A stretch of 17,366 nucleotides of DNA from Candidatus Aenigmatarchaeota archaeon (GTDB lineage Archaea > Aenigmatarchaeota > Aenigmatarchaeia > CG10238-14). A program made the translations under genes and the position numbers. The notes under the pieces were generated by a model, which saw nothing but the letters and a program-made list of their open reading frames with translations, made no database searches and was not told the DNA's origin. Shown piece after piece: positions 5,917 through 13,068 of the stretch; positions within the stretch are counted from its first letter, which is position 1, and every line of letters begins with the position of its first letter. Where the stretch lies: positions 1 through 17,366 of the forward strand of contig JAFCEW010000004.1 of assembly GCA_017608955.1 (NCBI GenBank). Reading direction: 5' to 3'.

Positions 5917-8621
5917 GGATCATACTCTCTTGATTTTTTATTTCCTTTATAAAATACAATTTCTCCTTCACATAAATTACATTTCCCTGAAAGAGGTACT
6001 CTTCTAAATATAGTATTACAGTTATTACAAATAAATCCATCTATGTCTGTTAATTTATCTTCAAAAATATTTTCTTTCTTTTTTATTCCATTTTTCATAG
6101 CTTCAAACAAGCCAAGTTGTTTTCCAACTCCTAATAATTCTGATTTATTAACATTCAAAGAATCAAAAACTCTTTCCAGTGGCGGGAGCAATTGACTTTC
6201 AATATAATATCTTGAATCTATTTCAAGATTATGTTGTTTTATGTAATTTGGATCTTCAGCTCTTTTTGACAGCATCTGCATTCCTTTTACTATAACAAAT
6301 CCTATTCTATCACCAATTCCAGGAGCTGATGATGGATCACGCTTTTTCATTTTTTTCAATAATTCAATATGTGGTTGTATTCCTTTATAACTAGAAGATG
6401 ATTTTGTAATACTTTTAGTTATAACTAATTTATTAATATCTACTTTGCCTGTTTTGATTTTATTTATTTCTTCTTTAACTATATCCACAGCTTTTTTTAT
6501 GTCTTGTTTTTTCAATATTGTGTCTAAAACCCTTGTTAGTGTTTCCGAAACCAAATCACACCAGTCTCTTCTTACAGTTTCTATTCCTTTCATAACAAAT
6601 GATTCGTCCCAACCATGATCCATTGGTTCAAAACTCCAGCCAACATATCTTTTTTTAGAAAGAATCAATAAAGTTTTAAAAATACTTTCAATTTTTATTT
6701 TAAGAATATTATTTATACCATTATTAATTATTTCTGATAATCTTTTACCCTCTTTAAATGCTTCTTCCAAATCTTTTGTTTTTAATTTCACCATTACACT
6801 ATCTGTGTCTGCATAAACAACTTTATATTCTGTCTGTGTTTCAACAATATTTTTTGTTTTATGAATCAAATCTCTTCCTGTTCCTGTTATTGCATTGGCT
6901 ATATCAAGAACATATAATTTTGCTCTAAGATAACCTGAATACCCATAAAATGCATTGGCTGCGATTTTAAGAGCATTTTGCTTGGCATAAAGATATCTTT
7001 TTCTTTTTTCTGTTGTTGCCTTCTTCATTTCTTTTTTTATTTTATCTCTTGTTTCTATGAGATTTTTTAAAATTTCTGGGATAATACCTTTTCTTATTGT
7101 AGGTGAGACAAATTTTGTGCCAGTGATAGTTTTAATAGTTTCGACGTTCTTTTCAGATATGATTAAAGTTGTTGGACATATGTTAAATGATTGAATTATA
7201 GAAGGATACATTGATTTAAAATCTAAATAAACTACACATGTATCATGAAATCCTATAGCAGGGCTCAAAACAAATGCCCCCTTTAATCCACTTTCTCTTC
7301 TTTCAATATTTCTTTTTGAGATTTCTCTATCTGTTGGTTTGCATGGAATAATAAAATTCTTTTTATTAAATTCTCTTAAAACTAAATTTTCTATTCTTGT
7401 TGCTTCACCACTACTTAATGCATCTTGTATCAGAACACCAGTAACTTTACATAATTCTAAATATTTGTCTAATAGTTTTTGATTTAATAATATTTTCATA
7501 GGTAGTTCAGAATCTTTTCTGTTATAATCAACTAGCTTTTTAAATTTTTCTCCATGATCTTCCCATCTTTTATTAATTTCGCTTCTTGCTACATCGACTT
7601 TATCTTCATTAAGTATCATTCTTGAAACATCACCAAGACCATATCTCTTTAATCCCTTGAACATCCCAATCCTAGCTCCTGCTCTTACCAATTCATATAT
7701 GTCAATTATGCATCTGCCAGTAATTGAATTTTTATAAGTATTTCCAAATTTTCTACATAATAATGGTTTACTGACGCATCTGCCAATTGCTCGTGATAAA
7801 TTATTATTTGCTAAACGTCTTTCAAGATATGGCAAATCAAATCCATTTACATTATATCCTACAAAAAAATCTGGGTCATATCTATCAATTATATCTAAGA
7901 ATTTTTTTAACATTTCTTTTTCTGATTCAAAACCTAAAACATCATTTCCCATATTTTTTATTTTTTTAGAACATAATACCATAGTATTTTTTCCATTAAA
8001 TGCTGGATAAAAAAACATACTTAATAATATTATTTTGTCTTTATCAGGATCTGGCATTCCTTTTTCATTCATGAATATTTCCAAATCAAAACTTAGATAT
8101 TTATATCTTGGATATTCTTCTTTATCAATTTCCTTAAATGATTTTGCTTTAATTTTTATTTTTGTTTTTGTTGTTTCTGTTCTCACTGGAGTTCCATCAA
8201 CTTCATACCATCTCATTCCATATAATTTTTTATCAGCCATGAATCTATATTTAAAAAGTATATCTGCTTCAAAAATTCTTTCTACATCTGGATTTTTTTC
8301 CAATCTATCTCTAATCATTGGAACTTTACTTGGATTGTTCAAAGTTATTTTTAATATTTTTTTAGGATTTTCATCATAGCCAATTGCAGGAAATTTATCA
8401 ACTGTTTCTATTTTTATTAAAAATTGTTTGAATTCTTTTTCTAAGAGTTTTTTAATATAATCTCTTTTTGTTGGCTTTGGTAATATGTAAAAATATGGCA
8501 GAAATCCGTCATAGAAAATTGTTATTGATTTATTATCATCTGTTTTGCCAAATAATCTTACTGTAGGTTTAGAATTATTTAAAATATAATCAGCATCTAA
8601 TAATTGAAACTTAATTTTCAT
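5889..8621 (-). CDS. polB: Family-B DNA polymerase with proofreading exonuclease and C-terminal zinc ribbon
   Basis: A 910-residue polymerase. Exonuclease motifs are intact: Exo I SFDLE (D179, E181), Exo II GYNVNGFD (N257, D262), Exo III YNRKD (Y366, D370). Polymerase motif A is DFKSMYPS (467-474), motif B lies in KQNALKIAANAFYGYSG (about 548-563), motif C is YADTDS (603-608), and KKRY is at 656-659. So both activities should be active. Near the C-terminus is KQLGLF (Q835-F839), a possible PCNA-binding motif, then a CxxC...CxxC zinc ribbon (C865, C868, C881, C884). The ATG at 8621 is preferred to the upstream TTG at 8642, which adds only seven residues. It follows the DP1-like fragment in the cdc6 operon and overlaps the PAP2 gene. 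Confidence 0.96.
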   Translation of the reverse strand: MKIKFQLLDADYILNNSKPTVRLFGKTDDNKSITIFYDGFLPYFYILPKPTKRDYIKKLLEKEFKQFLIKIETVDKFPAIGYDENPKKILKITLNNPSKVPMIRDRLEKNPDVERIFEADILFKYRFMADKKLYGMRWYEVDGTPVRTETTKTKIKIKAKSFKEIDKEEYPRYKYLSFDLEIFMNEKGMPDPDKDKIILLSMFFYPAFNGKNTMVLCSKKIKNMGNDVLGFESEKEMLKKFLDIIDRYDPDFFVGYNVNGFDLPYLERRLANNNLSRAIGRCVSKPLLCRKFGNTYKNSITGRCIIDIYELVRAGARIGMFKGLKRYGLGDVSRMILNEDKVDVARSEINKRWEDHGEKFKKLVDYNRKDSELPMKILLNQKLLDKYLELCKVTGVLIQDALSSGEATRIENLVLREFNKKNFIIPCKPTDREISKRNIERRESGLKGAFVLSPAIGFHDTCVVYLDFKSMYPSIIQSFNICPTTLIISEKNVETIKTITGTKFVSPTIRKGIIPEILKNLIETRDKIKKEMKKATTEKRKRYLYAKQNALKIAANAFYGYSGYLRAKLYVLDIANAITGTGRDLIHKTKNIVETQTEYKVVYADTDSVMVKLKTKDLEEAFKEGKRLSEIINNGINNILKIKIESIFKTLLILSKKRYVGWSFEPMDHGWDESFVMKGIETVRRDWCDLVSETLTRVLDTILKKQDIKKAVDIVKEEINKIKTGKVDINKLVITKSITKSSSSYKGIQPHIELLKKMKKRDPSSAPGIGDRIGFVIVKGMQMLSKRAEDPNYIKQHNLEIDSRYYIESQLLPPLERVFDSLNVNKSELLGVGKQLGLFEAMKNGIKKKENIFEDKLTDIDGFICNNCNTIFRRVPLSGKCNLCEGEIVFYKGNKKSREYDPWKSQTSTK

Positions 8622-8681
8622 AAAATCACTTTGAAATATCAAATTTTTATTAACTTATAGTGTGAAACATATAAGAACATT

Positions 8682-9239
8682 CTATTTATTTAAAAATGAT
8701 TTAGTGTCTATATGCAAACCAAGATTTATTATATCTTTTATTTTAATTTTAGAATTTTTCTGTTCACATTTTATTCCAATTACATCATCAAGAGAAATAT
8801 TATTTATTTTTTTAGAAATATCTTCGTTAAAAAATATATTTACTTCTCCAGTTAGATCTTCTACTAATAAACTATCTTTGTTTATTTTTCTCACCAATAC
8901 AATTAAAGAAAAATTATCACTTTGTTCACTTATTTTATTTATGGACAATAAATTTTCTAATTTATTCTTTTCTAAGATTACTTTTCTAAAATCTTCATAT
9001 TTAGATTGTAAATATTGAATAAAATCATTTATTTTTACTGGTTTATGCTCTATCTTCTTTTTATTATTTGATAAAATTGGCTCGACATGTTTTTTTGTTA
9101 CTATAAAAGGTCTTGGTTTTAGATTTTCTAATTTTTTTATTATAATATCTGTATTTTTTGAAACTAATGGTATAGTATCATTTGTTATTTGAAATCCGTG
9201 TTCTAAGAATTTTTTTACAGTTTCTTTTTCGTTCATCAT
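8682..9239 (-). CDS. DNA polymerase D small-subunit (DP1)-like protein, N-terminal and OB-fold regions only
   Basis: A 185-residue protein. The first ~50 residues (VKKFLEHGFQIT, then PFIVTKKHVEPIL) resemble the N-terminal helical region of archaeal DP1. The middle (KINDFIQYLQSKYEDFRKVI) matches the conserved segment before the DP1 OB fold. SLIVLVRKINKDSLLVEDLTGEVNIF and SLDDVIGIK match the OB fold itself (family pattern: a valine-rich strand, then EDLTG, then a DxVIG-type strand). DP1 normally continues into a calcineurin-like phosphodiesterase domain of several hundred residues; here it ends with TAG at 8682-8684 and only 60 bases separate it from polB. The ATG at 9239 overlaps the cdc6 stop as ATGA, so it is translationally coupled. 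It may be a remnant of the cdc6-DP1 operon, or a working OB-fold subunit. Confidence 0.75.
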   Translation of the reverse strand: MMNEKETVKKFLEHGFQITNDTIPLVSKNTDIIIKKLENLKPRPFIVTKKHVEPILSNNKKKIEHKPVKINDFIQYLQSKYEDFRKVILEKNKLENLLSINKISEQSDNFSLIVLVRKINKDSLLVEDLTGEVNIFFNEDISKKINNISLDDVIGIKCEQKNSKIKIKDIINLGLHIDTKSFLNK

Positions 9240-10444
9240 ATCACTAAAGTTGACTCAAGAATATTTTTTATTTTTTGTTTTGTTTTAGAAGAAAGATCTA
9301 ATTTTATCTGTCTTGTTCTGCCATACCTACCTAATGAAATTATTTTTGCATTTATAATTCCTATCATATCAAGTTCTGCCAAAAGATCTGATATTCTTCT
9401 TTGTGTTAAAGGATGCAATCTGCATTCTTTGCATTTTTCTTCATAAACAGCAAATACATCTCCAGTTTGAATGTCATCTTCTCCTTTTTCAATTAAATTT
9501 ATAATCGCCCATAAAACAACTTTTGTTTGTTTTGGTAATGCTTTAACAGATTCTACTATCCTGTCATAATCTATTTTTTCCAATGCTATATCAACATGTT
9601 TTTCAGTTACTTTTTCATCATTTCTTCTTTCAGCTATCTCACCTGCAACACGTAACAAATCTAATGCCCTTCTTGCATCACCATGTTCTTGTGCTGCCAA
9701 TGCAGAGCATTTTGGTATAACTTCTTCTGAAAGAACTCCTTTATGAAAACCGAGTTTTACTCTTTGTTTTAAAATATCTTGTAATTCTGTTGCATTATAA
9801 GGTGGAAACAAAATTTCTTCTTCACTTAAAGAACTTTTCACTCTTGGATCCAAAACATCTATAAAATTAAGATCATTTGTTATCCCAATTATACAAACCT
9901 TTGCTTTTTTAAGATCTTGATTTATTCTTGTAAAATTATATAAAAAATCATCACCCATTTTTGCAACAAGAGCATCAACTTCGTCAAGTATTATAATTAC
10001 AATCCATTCTTTTGAATCAAGTATATTAAAAAATATTTGATATACCTGTTCTGTTGGCAATCCTGTCATTGGAACATCTTGGCCTAGCATTCTTGCAAGT
10101 TCTGCAACAAGTCTATATTCTGTATCGGCTATTTTTTTCATTTTGCAATTTATATAAAGAATTTTAACAGGCGTTGTTCCTTGATTTGACATTTTTTCTA
10201 GTTCTTGCCCTACATATTTTGTTACTAGTGTTTTTCCAGTTCCTGTCATTCCGTATTCAAAAACATTTGATGGTCTTCCACCTTTCAATGATGGTGCCAA
10301 AATCGATGCTAGCATATTTATTTGTTTGTCTCTATGTGGTATTGTATCTGGTGCAAAATGCGATGTTAACGCATTCCTATCAGTAAATATCATTGCGTGT
10401 TTTTTTACAAATTCTTTGAATATTGTCTGTACAGAATCTGGCAT
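9236..10444 (-). CDS. cdc6: Orc1/Cdc6 replication initiator
   Basis: A 402-residue AAA+ initiator of normal length. Walker A is GMTGTGKT (65-72), Walker B is IILDEVDAL (D154, E155), sensor 1 is ITND (N190), and sensor 2 is in GDARRALDLLR (R258). The C-terminal winged helix follows (about 310-390, with RRISDLLAELDMIGII and GRYGRTRQIKL). The family binds origin recognition boxes through the winged helix and an initiator-specific AAA+ motif, and helps load MCM. The ATG at 10444 is preceded by AAGGAG (10457-10462). It heads the operon cdc6, DP1-like, polB, PAP2, and the gap upstream carries ORB-type sites, so the protein probably binds next to its own promoter. Confidence 0.96.
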   Translation of the reverse strand: MPDSVQTIFKEFVKKHAMIFTDRNALTSHFAPDTIPHRDKQINMLASILAPSLKGGRPSNVFEYGMTGTGKTLVTKYVGQELEKMSNQGTTPVKILYINCKMKKIADTEYRLVAELARMLGQDVPMTGLPTEQVYQIFFNILDSKEWIVIIILDEVDALVAKMGDDFLYNFTRINQDLKKAKVCIIGITNDLNFIDVLDPRVKSSLSEEEILFPPYNATELQDILKQRVKLGFHKGVLSEEVIPKCSALAAQEHGDARRALDLLRVAGEIAERRNDEKVTEKHVDIALEKIDYDRIVESVKALPKQTKVVLWAIINLIEKGEDDIQTGDVFAVYEEKCKECRLHPLTQRRISDLLAELDMIGIINAKIISLGRYGRTRQIKLDLSSKTKQKIKNILESTLVI

Positions 10445-10473
10445 AGATTAAATTTTCTCCTTAAGAAATATAA

Positions 10474-10488
10474 CCTTTTCTATTGGAA
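10474..10488 (-). promoter_or_regulatory. Mini-ORB-like dyad in the cdc6 promoter
   Basis: The minus strand reads TTCCAATAGAAAAGG, keeping the TTCCA-NNN-GAAA half of the ORB pattern but with only two G residues. It sits between the cdc6 start and box C. It could be a weak Cdc6 site; a chance match cannot be excluded. Confidence 0.4.
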
Positions 10489-10498
10489 AATATATTAT
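10489..10498 (-). promoter_or_regulatory. Candidate TATA box for cdc6
   Basis: The minus strand reads ATAATATATT here, about 45-55 bases before the ATG. A start site about 25 bases downstream would leave a short leader that still includes the AAGGAG ribosome-binding site. The element lies directly between box C and the mini-ORB-like dyad. Confidence 0.35.
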
Positions 10499-10505
10499 CC
10501 CTCTC

Positions 10506-10526
10506 ACCCCATTTGTTCTCATGGAA
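10506..10526 (-). promoter_or_regulatory. ORB-type origin recognition box C
   Basis: On the minus strand this reads TTCCATGAGAACAAATGGGG followed by T. Length and spacing match boxes A and B exactly, with small changes in the GAAAT block (GAACA). It is about 60 bases upstream of the cdc6 ATG and faces box D across the AT-rich stretch. Confidence 0.7.
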
Positions 10527-10609
10527 ATAATTAATAATTAATATATTTTTTATAACAATGTTATATTATATATTATCTTATAACACACTTGTTTTTGCTT
10601 TTTATTTGA
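10527..10609. other. AT-rich candidate unwinding element
   Basis: These 83 bases lie between two inverted ORBs and contain few G or C residues, with runs such as TTAATAATTAATATATT and the perfect palindrome TATAACA-A-TGTTATA at 10551-10565. This suits easy melting at an origin. Since the whole window is AT-rich, composition alone would not prove it; position between the ORBs is the main support. Confidence 0.6.
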
Positions 10610-10630
10610 TTACAAAGGAAATAAACGGGT
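10610..10630 (+). promoter_or_regulatory. ORB-type origin recognition box D (inverted relative to box C)
   Basis: The plus strand reads TTACAAAGGAAATAAACGGG followed by T. Against box A it differs at the third base of the TTCCA half, at one variable spacer base and at the first base of the G-string; GGAAATAAA is identical. It ends 6 bases before the stop codon side of the metallophosphoesterase gene. Confidence 0.65.
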
Positions 10631-10636
10631 TGGTGT

Positions 10637-11323
10637 TTATTCATTTAAGTTCAGAATCTTACCATTTACTTTATTATCTTTTTCTATTTTAATTAAACCA
10701 AAATGGCCTTCAGAAAATTTCCCGCTATTCATAAGAAATGTATTATTTATGTTATCCGTTCCTTTTGCTTCATGTATGTGTGCTGATATAGCAACAAGTG
10801 GATTTTCTTTTTGTATTATATTTCTTACTATTTTTGAACCTACATGCATGCCATTTTGCAGTAGATCGACTCTTGTTCCATAAGGTGGATTATGTGTGAC
10901 TTGAATTTTTACTTTGACGTTTTTTACATCTTTAAACGCGTTTTTTAAATTTTTTTCTAACTCTTCTTCTGTTGGTTCTATATTTGTGTTGAAAGGAGTT
11001 TTTGCGCCACCATATCCATAAAATCCTATATTTTGTATTATTTTTCCTTTACCATGAATTGAAATATTTTCTTTTTCAAAATAATCTATAATTTCTTTAG
11101 TATCCATGTTGCCCGGGACGCATAATATCGGTTTTTTTAATGTTTTTAGTGCTTCAATTATTATTTTTGCTATATCTTCTTGTGCAAATCCCTTTGGTGT
11201 ATTTATATCAGTAAAGTCTCCAGGGCATATTATAACATCAAAATCAAAATTACTTATTTTATCTATATATGTTAATAAATTTTCCACATCATTATGTATA
11301 TCTGATATTACAATTATATTCAT
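10637..11323 (-). CDS. YfcE/ICC-type metallophosphoesterase
   Basis: A 228-residue calcineurin-like phosphoesterase. Metal and catalytic residues are all visible: SDIH (D8, H10), PGD (D36), GNMD (N72, D74), THNPP (H144) and AHIH (H182, H184). The last differs from the usual GHxH only by Ala for Gly. Enzymes of this class hydrolyse phosphodiesters or phosphomonoesters with two metal ions; the substrate cannot be predicted. The ATG at 11323 starts the canonical MNIIVISDIH; an in-frame ATG at 11335 adds four residues and overlaps the hjc stop. It lies right behind hjc in the same direction, so the two are probably cotranscribed, and its 3' end borders the origin. It is not the missing DP1 phosphoesterase domain, because it is a complete protein of a different subfamily. 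Confidence 0.9.
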   Translation of the reverse strand: MNIIVISDIHNDVENLLTYIDKISNFDFDVIICPGDFTDINTPKGFAQEDIAKIIIEALKTLKKPILCVPGNMDTKEIIDYFEKENISIHGKGKIIQNIGFYGYGGAKTPFNTNIEPTEEELEKNLKNAFKDVKNVKVKIQVTHNPPYGTRVDLLQNGMHVGSKIVRNIIQKENPLVAISAHIHEAKGTDNINNTFLMNSGKFSEGHFGLIKIEKDNKVNGKILNLNE

Positions 11324-11327
11324 ATAA

Positions 11328-11690
11328 TCACACATTTAATAAAAACATTAAATCATTAAAAGTTAACCCATCAATATCAATCTTTTGGTTTTTTATTTCT
11401 TTTATATTTAAAAATAACCAATCTTTATTTTTCCATGCTAAAAAACCCAAAGCACCAGTTTTATTACACCAATCAATAAATTCTGTATATTCTTGTTTTT
11501 TTAATTTTGGTTTTGTTTTCCATGCCTTGCACTCAAACGCCAAAATTCTCCCTCGTTTTATTGCAACTAAATCAGGTATTGATATATTTCCGCCACTTCC
11601 TGCTGCTCTTATTACACCAAATCCAAGATCTTTTAATTTTTTTGCTAGGTCTCTTTCAGCTTTTGCTCCCTTTATATAAGTTTTTATCAT
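11328..11690 (-). CDS. hjc: Archaeal Holliday junction resolvase Hjc
   Basis: A 120-residue nuclease of the expected size. It has the PD-(D/E)xK active site: E12 in KGAKAERDL, D40 in SIPDLVA, and E53 and K55 in AFECKAWK. The N-terminal KGAKAERDLAKKL, and the Ala-Gly-Ser-Gly-Gly loop before the Asp, are typical of Hjc. It cuts four-way DNA junctions symmetrically during recombination and fork repair. The ATG at 11690 has an AAGGA site at 11696-11700 (minus strand). The gene is divergent from the CBS protein gene with a 52-base shared promoter gap and is followed by the metallophosphoesterase. Confidence 0.94.
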   Translation of the reverse strand: MIKTYIKGAKAERDLAKKLKDLGFGVIRAAGSGGNISIPDLVAIKRGRILAFECKAWKTKPKLKKQEYTEFIDWCNKTGALGFLAWKNKDWLFLNIKEIKNQKIDIDGLTFNDLMFLLNV

Positions 11691-11698
11691 ATAAATCC

Positions 11699-11712
11699 TT
11701 AATAATTATTAA
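11699..11712. promoter_or_regulatory. Palindromic AT element in the hjc/CBS divergent promoter gap
   Basis: TTAATAATTATTAA is a perfect 14-base palindrome in the 52-base gap between two divergent starts. It could hold TATA elements or a regulator site for both genes. In AT-rich DNA such palindromes also arise by chance. Confidence 0.25.
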
Positions 11713-11742
11713 ATAAACAAAAATAAATTAGATGATGATTGT

Positions 11743-12282
11743 ATGCCAGAAAAAATATTAGTAAAAACTATAATGGCAAAGCCAGTTATAACAATAGATT
11801 TAAACAAATCAGTAAAAAAAGTAGCTCAAGCTATGTCAGAAAAAAGAGTTGGTGCAATAGTAGTTGTTAAAAAAAATAAACCAGTGGGTATTCTTACAGA
11901 TGCTGATATAATAAAAAAAGTAGTTGCACTTTCTAAAGACCCTAAAAAAACAAAAGTGAAAGATATAATGGCAACACCATTAGTTTTTGTTTCTCCAGAC
12001 GACAATTTAATTAAAGCAGAAGAAAAAATGAAAAAATTTAGAGTAAAAAGACTACCAGTTATAAAAAATGGTATTGCTATCGGTATAATTTCAAATACAG
12101 ACATAGCAAGAGCAACACCAGAAATGCTAGATTTATTAAATTTCAGACTAAAAATGAAAAAATTCACACCAGAGACGAGTGAAGCAACAACATCAGGTAT
12201 ATGTGAATCATGTGGAAATTATTCAGAAAATTTGATGCTTGTTGATGATAGATGGCTTTGTGAAGATTGCAGAGAAGAGTAA
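11743..12282 (+). CDS. Paired CBS-domain protein with C-terminal zinc ribbon
   Basis: A 179-residue soluble protein. CBS domain 1 covers about residues 8-63 (TIMAKPVITIDLN, then PVGILTDADIIKKV). CBS domain 2 covers about 74-125 (DIMATPLVFVSPDD, then IAIGIISNTDIAR). The C-terminal part holds a CxxC...CxxC knuckle (C154, C157, C173, C176) that should bind zinc. CBS pairs sense adenosine nucleotides such as AMP, ATP or SAM in many proteins; the ligand here is unknown. The zinc ribbon suggests contact with nucleic acid or a protein partner (inference). It leads a tight plus-strand run: the four-CBS protein begins two bases after its stop, and TOPRIM and DnaG genes follow. Confidence 0.9.
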   Translation: MPEKILVKTIMAKPVITIDLNKSVKKVAQAMSEKRVGAIVVVKKNKPVGILTDADIIKKVVALSKDPKKTKVKDIMATPLVFVSPDDNLIKAEEKMKKFRVKRLPVIKNGIAIGIISNTDIARATPEMLDLLNFRLKMKKFTPETSEATTSGICESCGNYSENLMLVDDRWLCEDCREE

Positions 12283-12284
12283 AT

Positions 12285-13061
12285 ATGATAAAAGATGTAA
12301 ATTTTGATCATAATATAATAACCATTTCTTCCAACAAACCAATTTATGTTAATGAAAATAAAACTATAAGAGAAACTGTTGATATATTTCTAAAATTTGA
12401 TATTAGAAGGTTACCAGTTGTTGGCAAAAAAAGGAAATTAGTCGGGATCGTCACTGTTACGGATATAATCAATGCATTTTTAACAGGGAAGAATTTTGAT
12501 AAAAAAATAAGTTCAATAATGAGTCATCCAATTTTTTGTTATCAAAATGAAAAAATAAAAGATGTCATAAAAAAATTTAAATTTTCTAAAAAGGGAGGAT
12601 TTCCTGTTACAGACAAAAATAAAAAATTAGTAGGTATAGTGACAGAACATGATATAATAGATTTTCTCAAACAAGAAAATATTGAAATTCCTATTAAAAA
12701 AATAATGACAAAAAAACCATTTTTTTTGAAGCCAATGAATTTTTTTGATTCTCTTATATTAGTTTCAAGAACTGGCTATAGAAAATTTCCTGTAGTTGAA
12801 GACAATAAAATAATTGGAATACTAACAGCAAGGCAGTGCTTAGGTCTTTTAAAAAATGCTAATTTTTCTAGAAAAAATATTAATTTTAATTTAAGAGATG
12901 TTATTATAAAAAATGTCCCAATATTTTCTGATTCAGACTCTATTTCGAAATTAATAGATTATACAAGAGAATATAAAGTTGGTGGTGGGTTAGTAATAGA
13001 AAACAATATGCTAAAAGGTATAGTGACAGAAAGAGATATTCTTGAAAAGATAATAATTTAA
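12285..13061 (+). CDS. Four-CBS-domain protein
   Basis: A 258-residue protein made almost wholly of four CBS motifs, at about residues 18-70, 78-128, 136-190 and 205-257. The repeated signature is visible as KLVGIVTVTDII, KLVGIVTEHDII, KIIGILTARQCL and MLKGIVTERDIL. Two Bateman pairs would form a disc-like nucleotide-binding module with no catalytic domain attached. The ATG at 12285 is two bases after the previous stop; an upstream TTG at 12267 would overlap it. The ligand is unknown. Its tight linkage with the CBS-zinc-ribbon gene suggests the two act together, possibly as a nucleotide-status sensor. Confidence 0.88.
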   Translation: MIKDVNFDHNIITISSNKPIYVNENKTIRETVDIFLKFDIRRLPVVGKKRKLVGIVTVTDIINAFLTGKNFDKKISSIMSHPIFCYQNEKIKDVIKKFKFSKKGGFPVTDKNKKLVGIVTEHDIIDFLKQENIEIPIKKIMTKKPFFLKPMNFFDSLILVSRTGYRKFPVVEDNKIIGILTARQCLGLLKNANFSRKNINFNLRDVIIKNVPIFSDSDSISKLIDYTREYKVGGGLVIENNMLKGIVTERDILEKIII

Positions 13062-13068
13062 ATACTTA

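Larger units (their letters stand above)
10445..10636. other. Probable chromosomal replication origin (oriC)
   Basis: This 192-base gap lies between cdc6 and the metallophosphoesterase gene. It holds an ORB on the minus strand at 10506-10526 and one on the plus strand at 10610-10630, so the two are mirror images with their G-strings facing outward. The 83 bases between are almost all A and T and include the palindrome TATAACAATGTTATA at 10551-10565, a good candidate for the unwinding element. An origin beside cdc6 with inverted ORBs flanking AT-rich DNA is the standard archaeal arrangement. Function is inferred from pattern; skew and marker-frequency data are not available here. Confidence 0.75.

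Noticed and set aside
8622..8700. Frameshifted remainder of DP1 between its stop and polB
   Set aside because: Only 60 bases separate the two genes, too little for a phosphoesterase domain, and no DP1-like residues appear in any frame.
11269..11679. Plus-strand ORF of 136 codons over hjc and the metallophosphoesterase
   Set aside because: It is the antisense shadow of two clearly conserved genes and shows no domain of its own. The same applies to the other long ORFs opposite polB, secF and the AAA+ gene.
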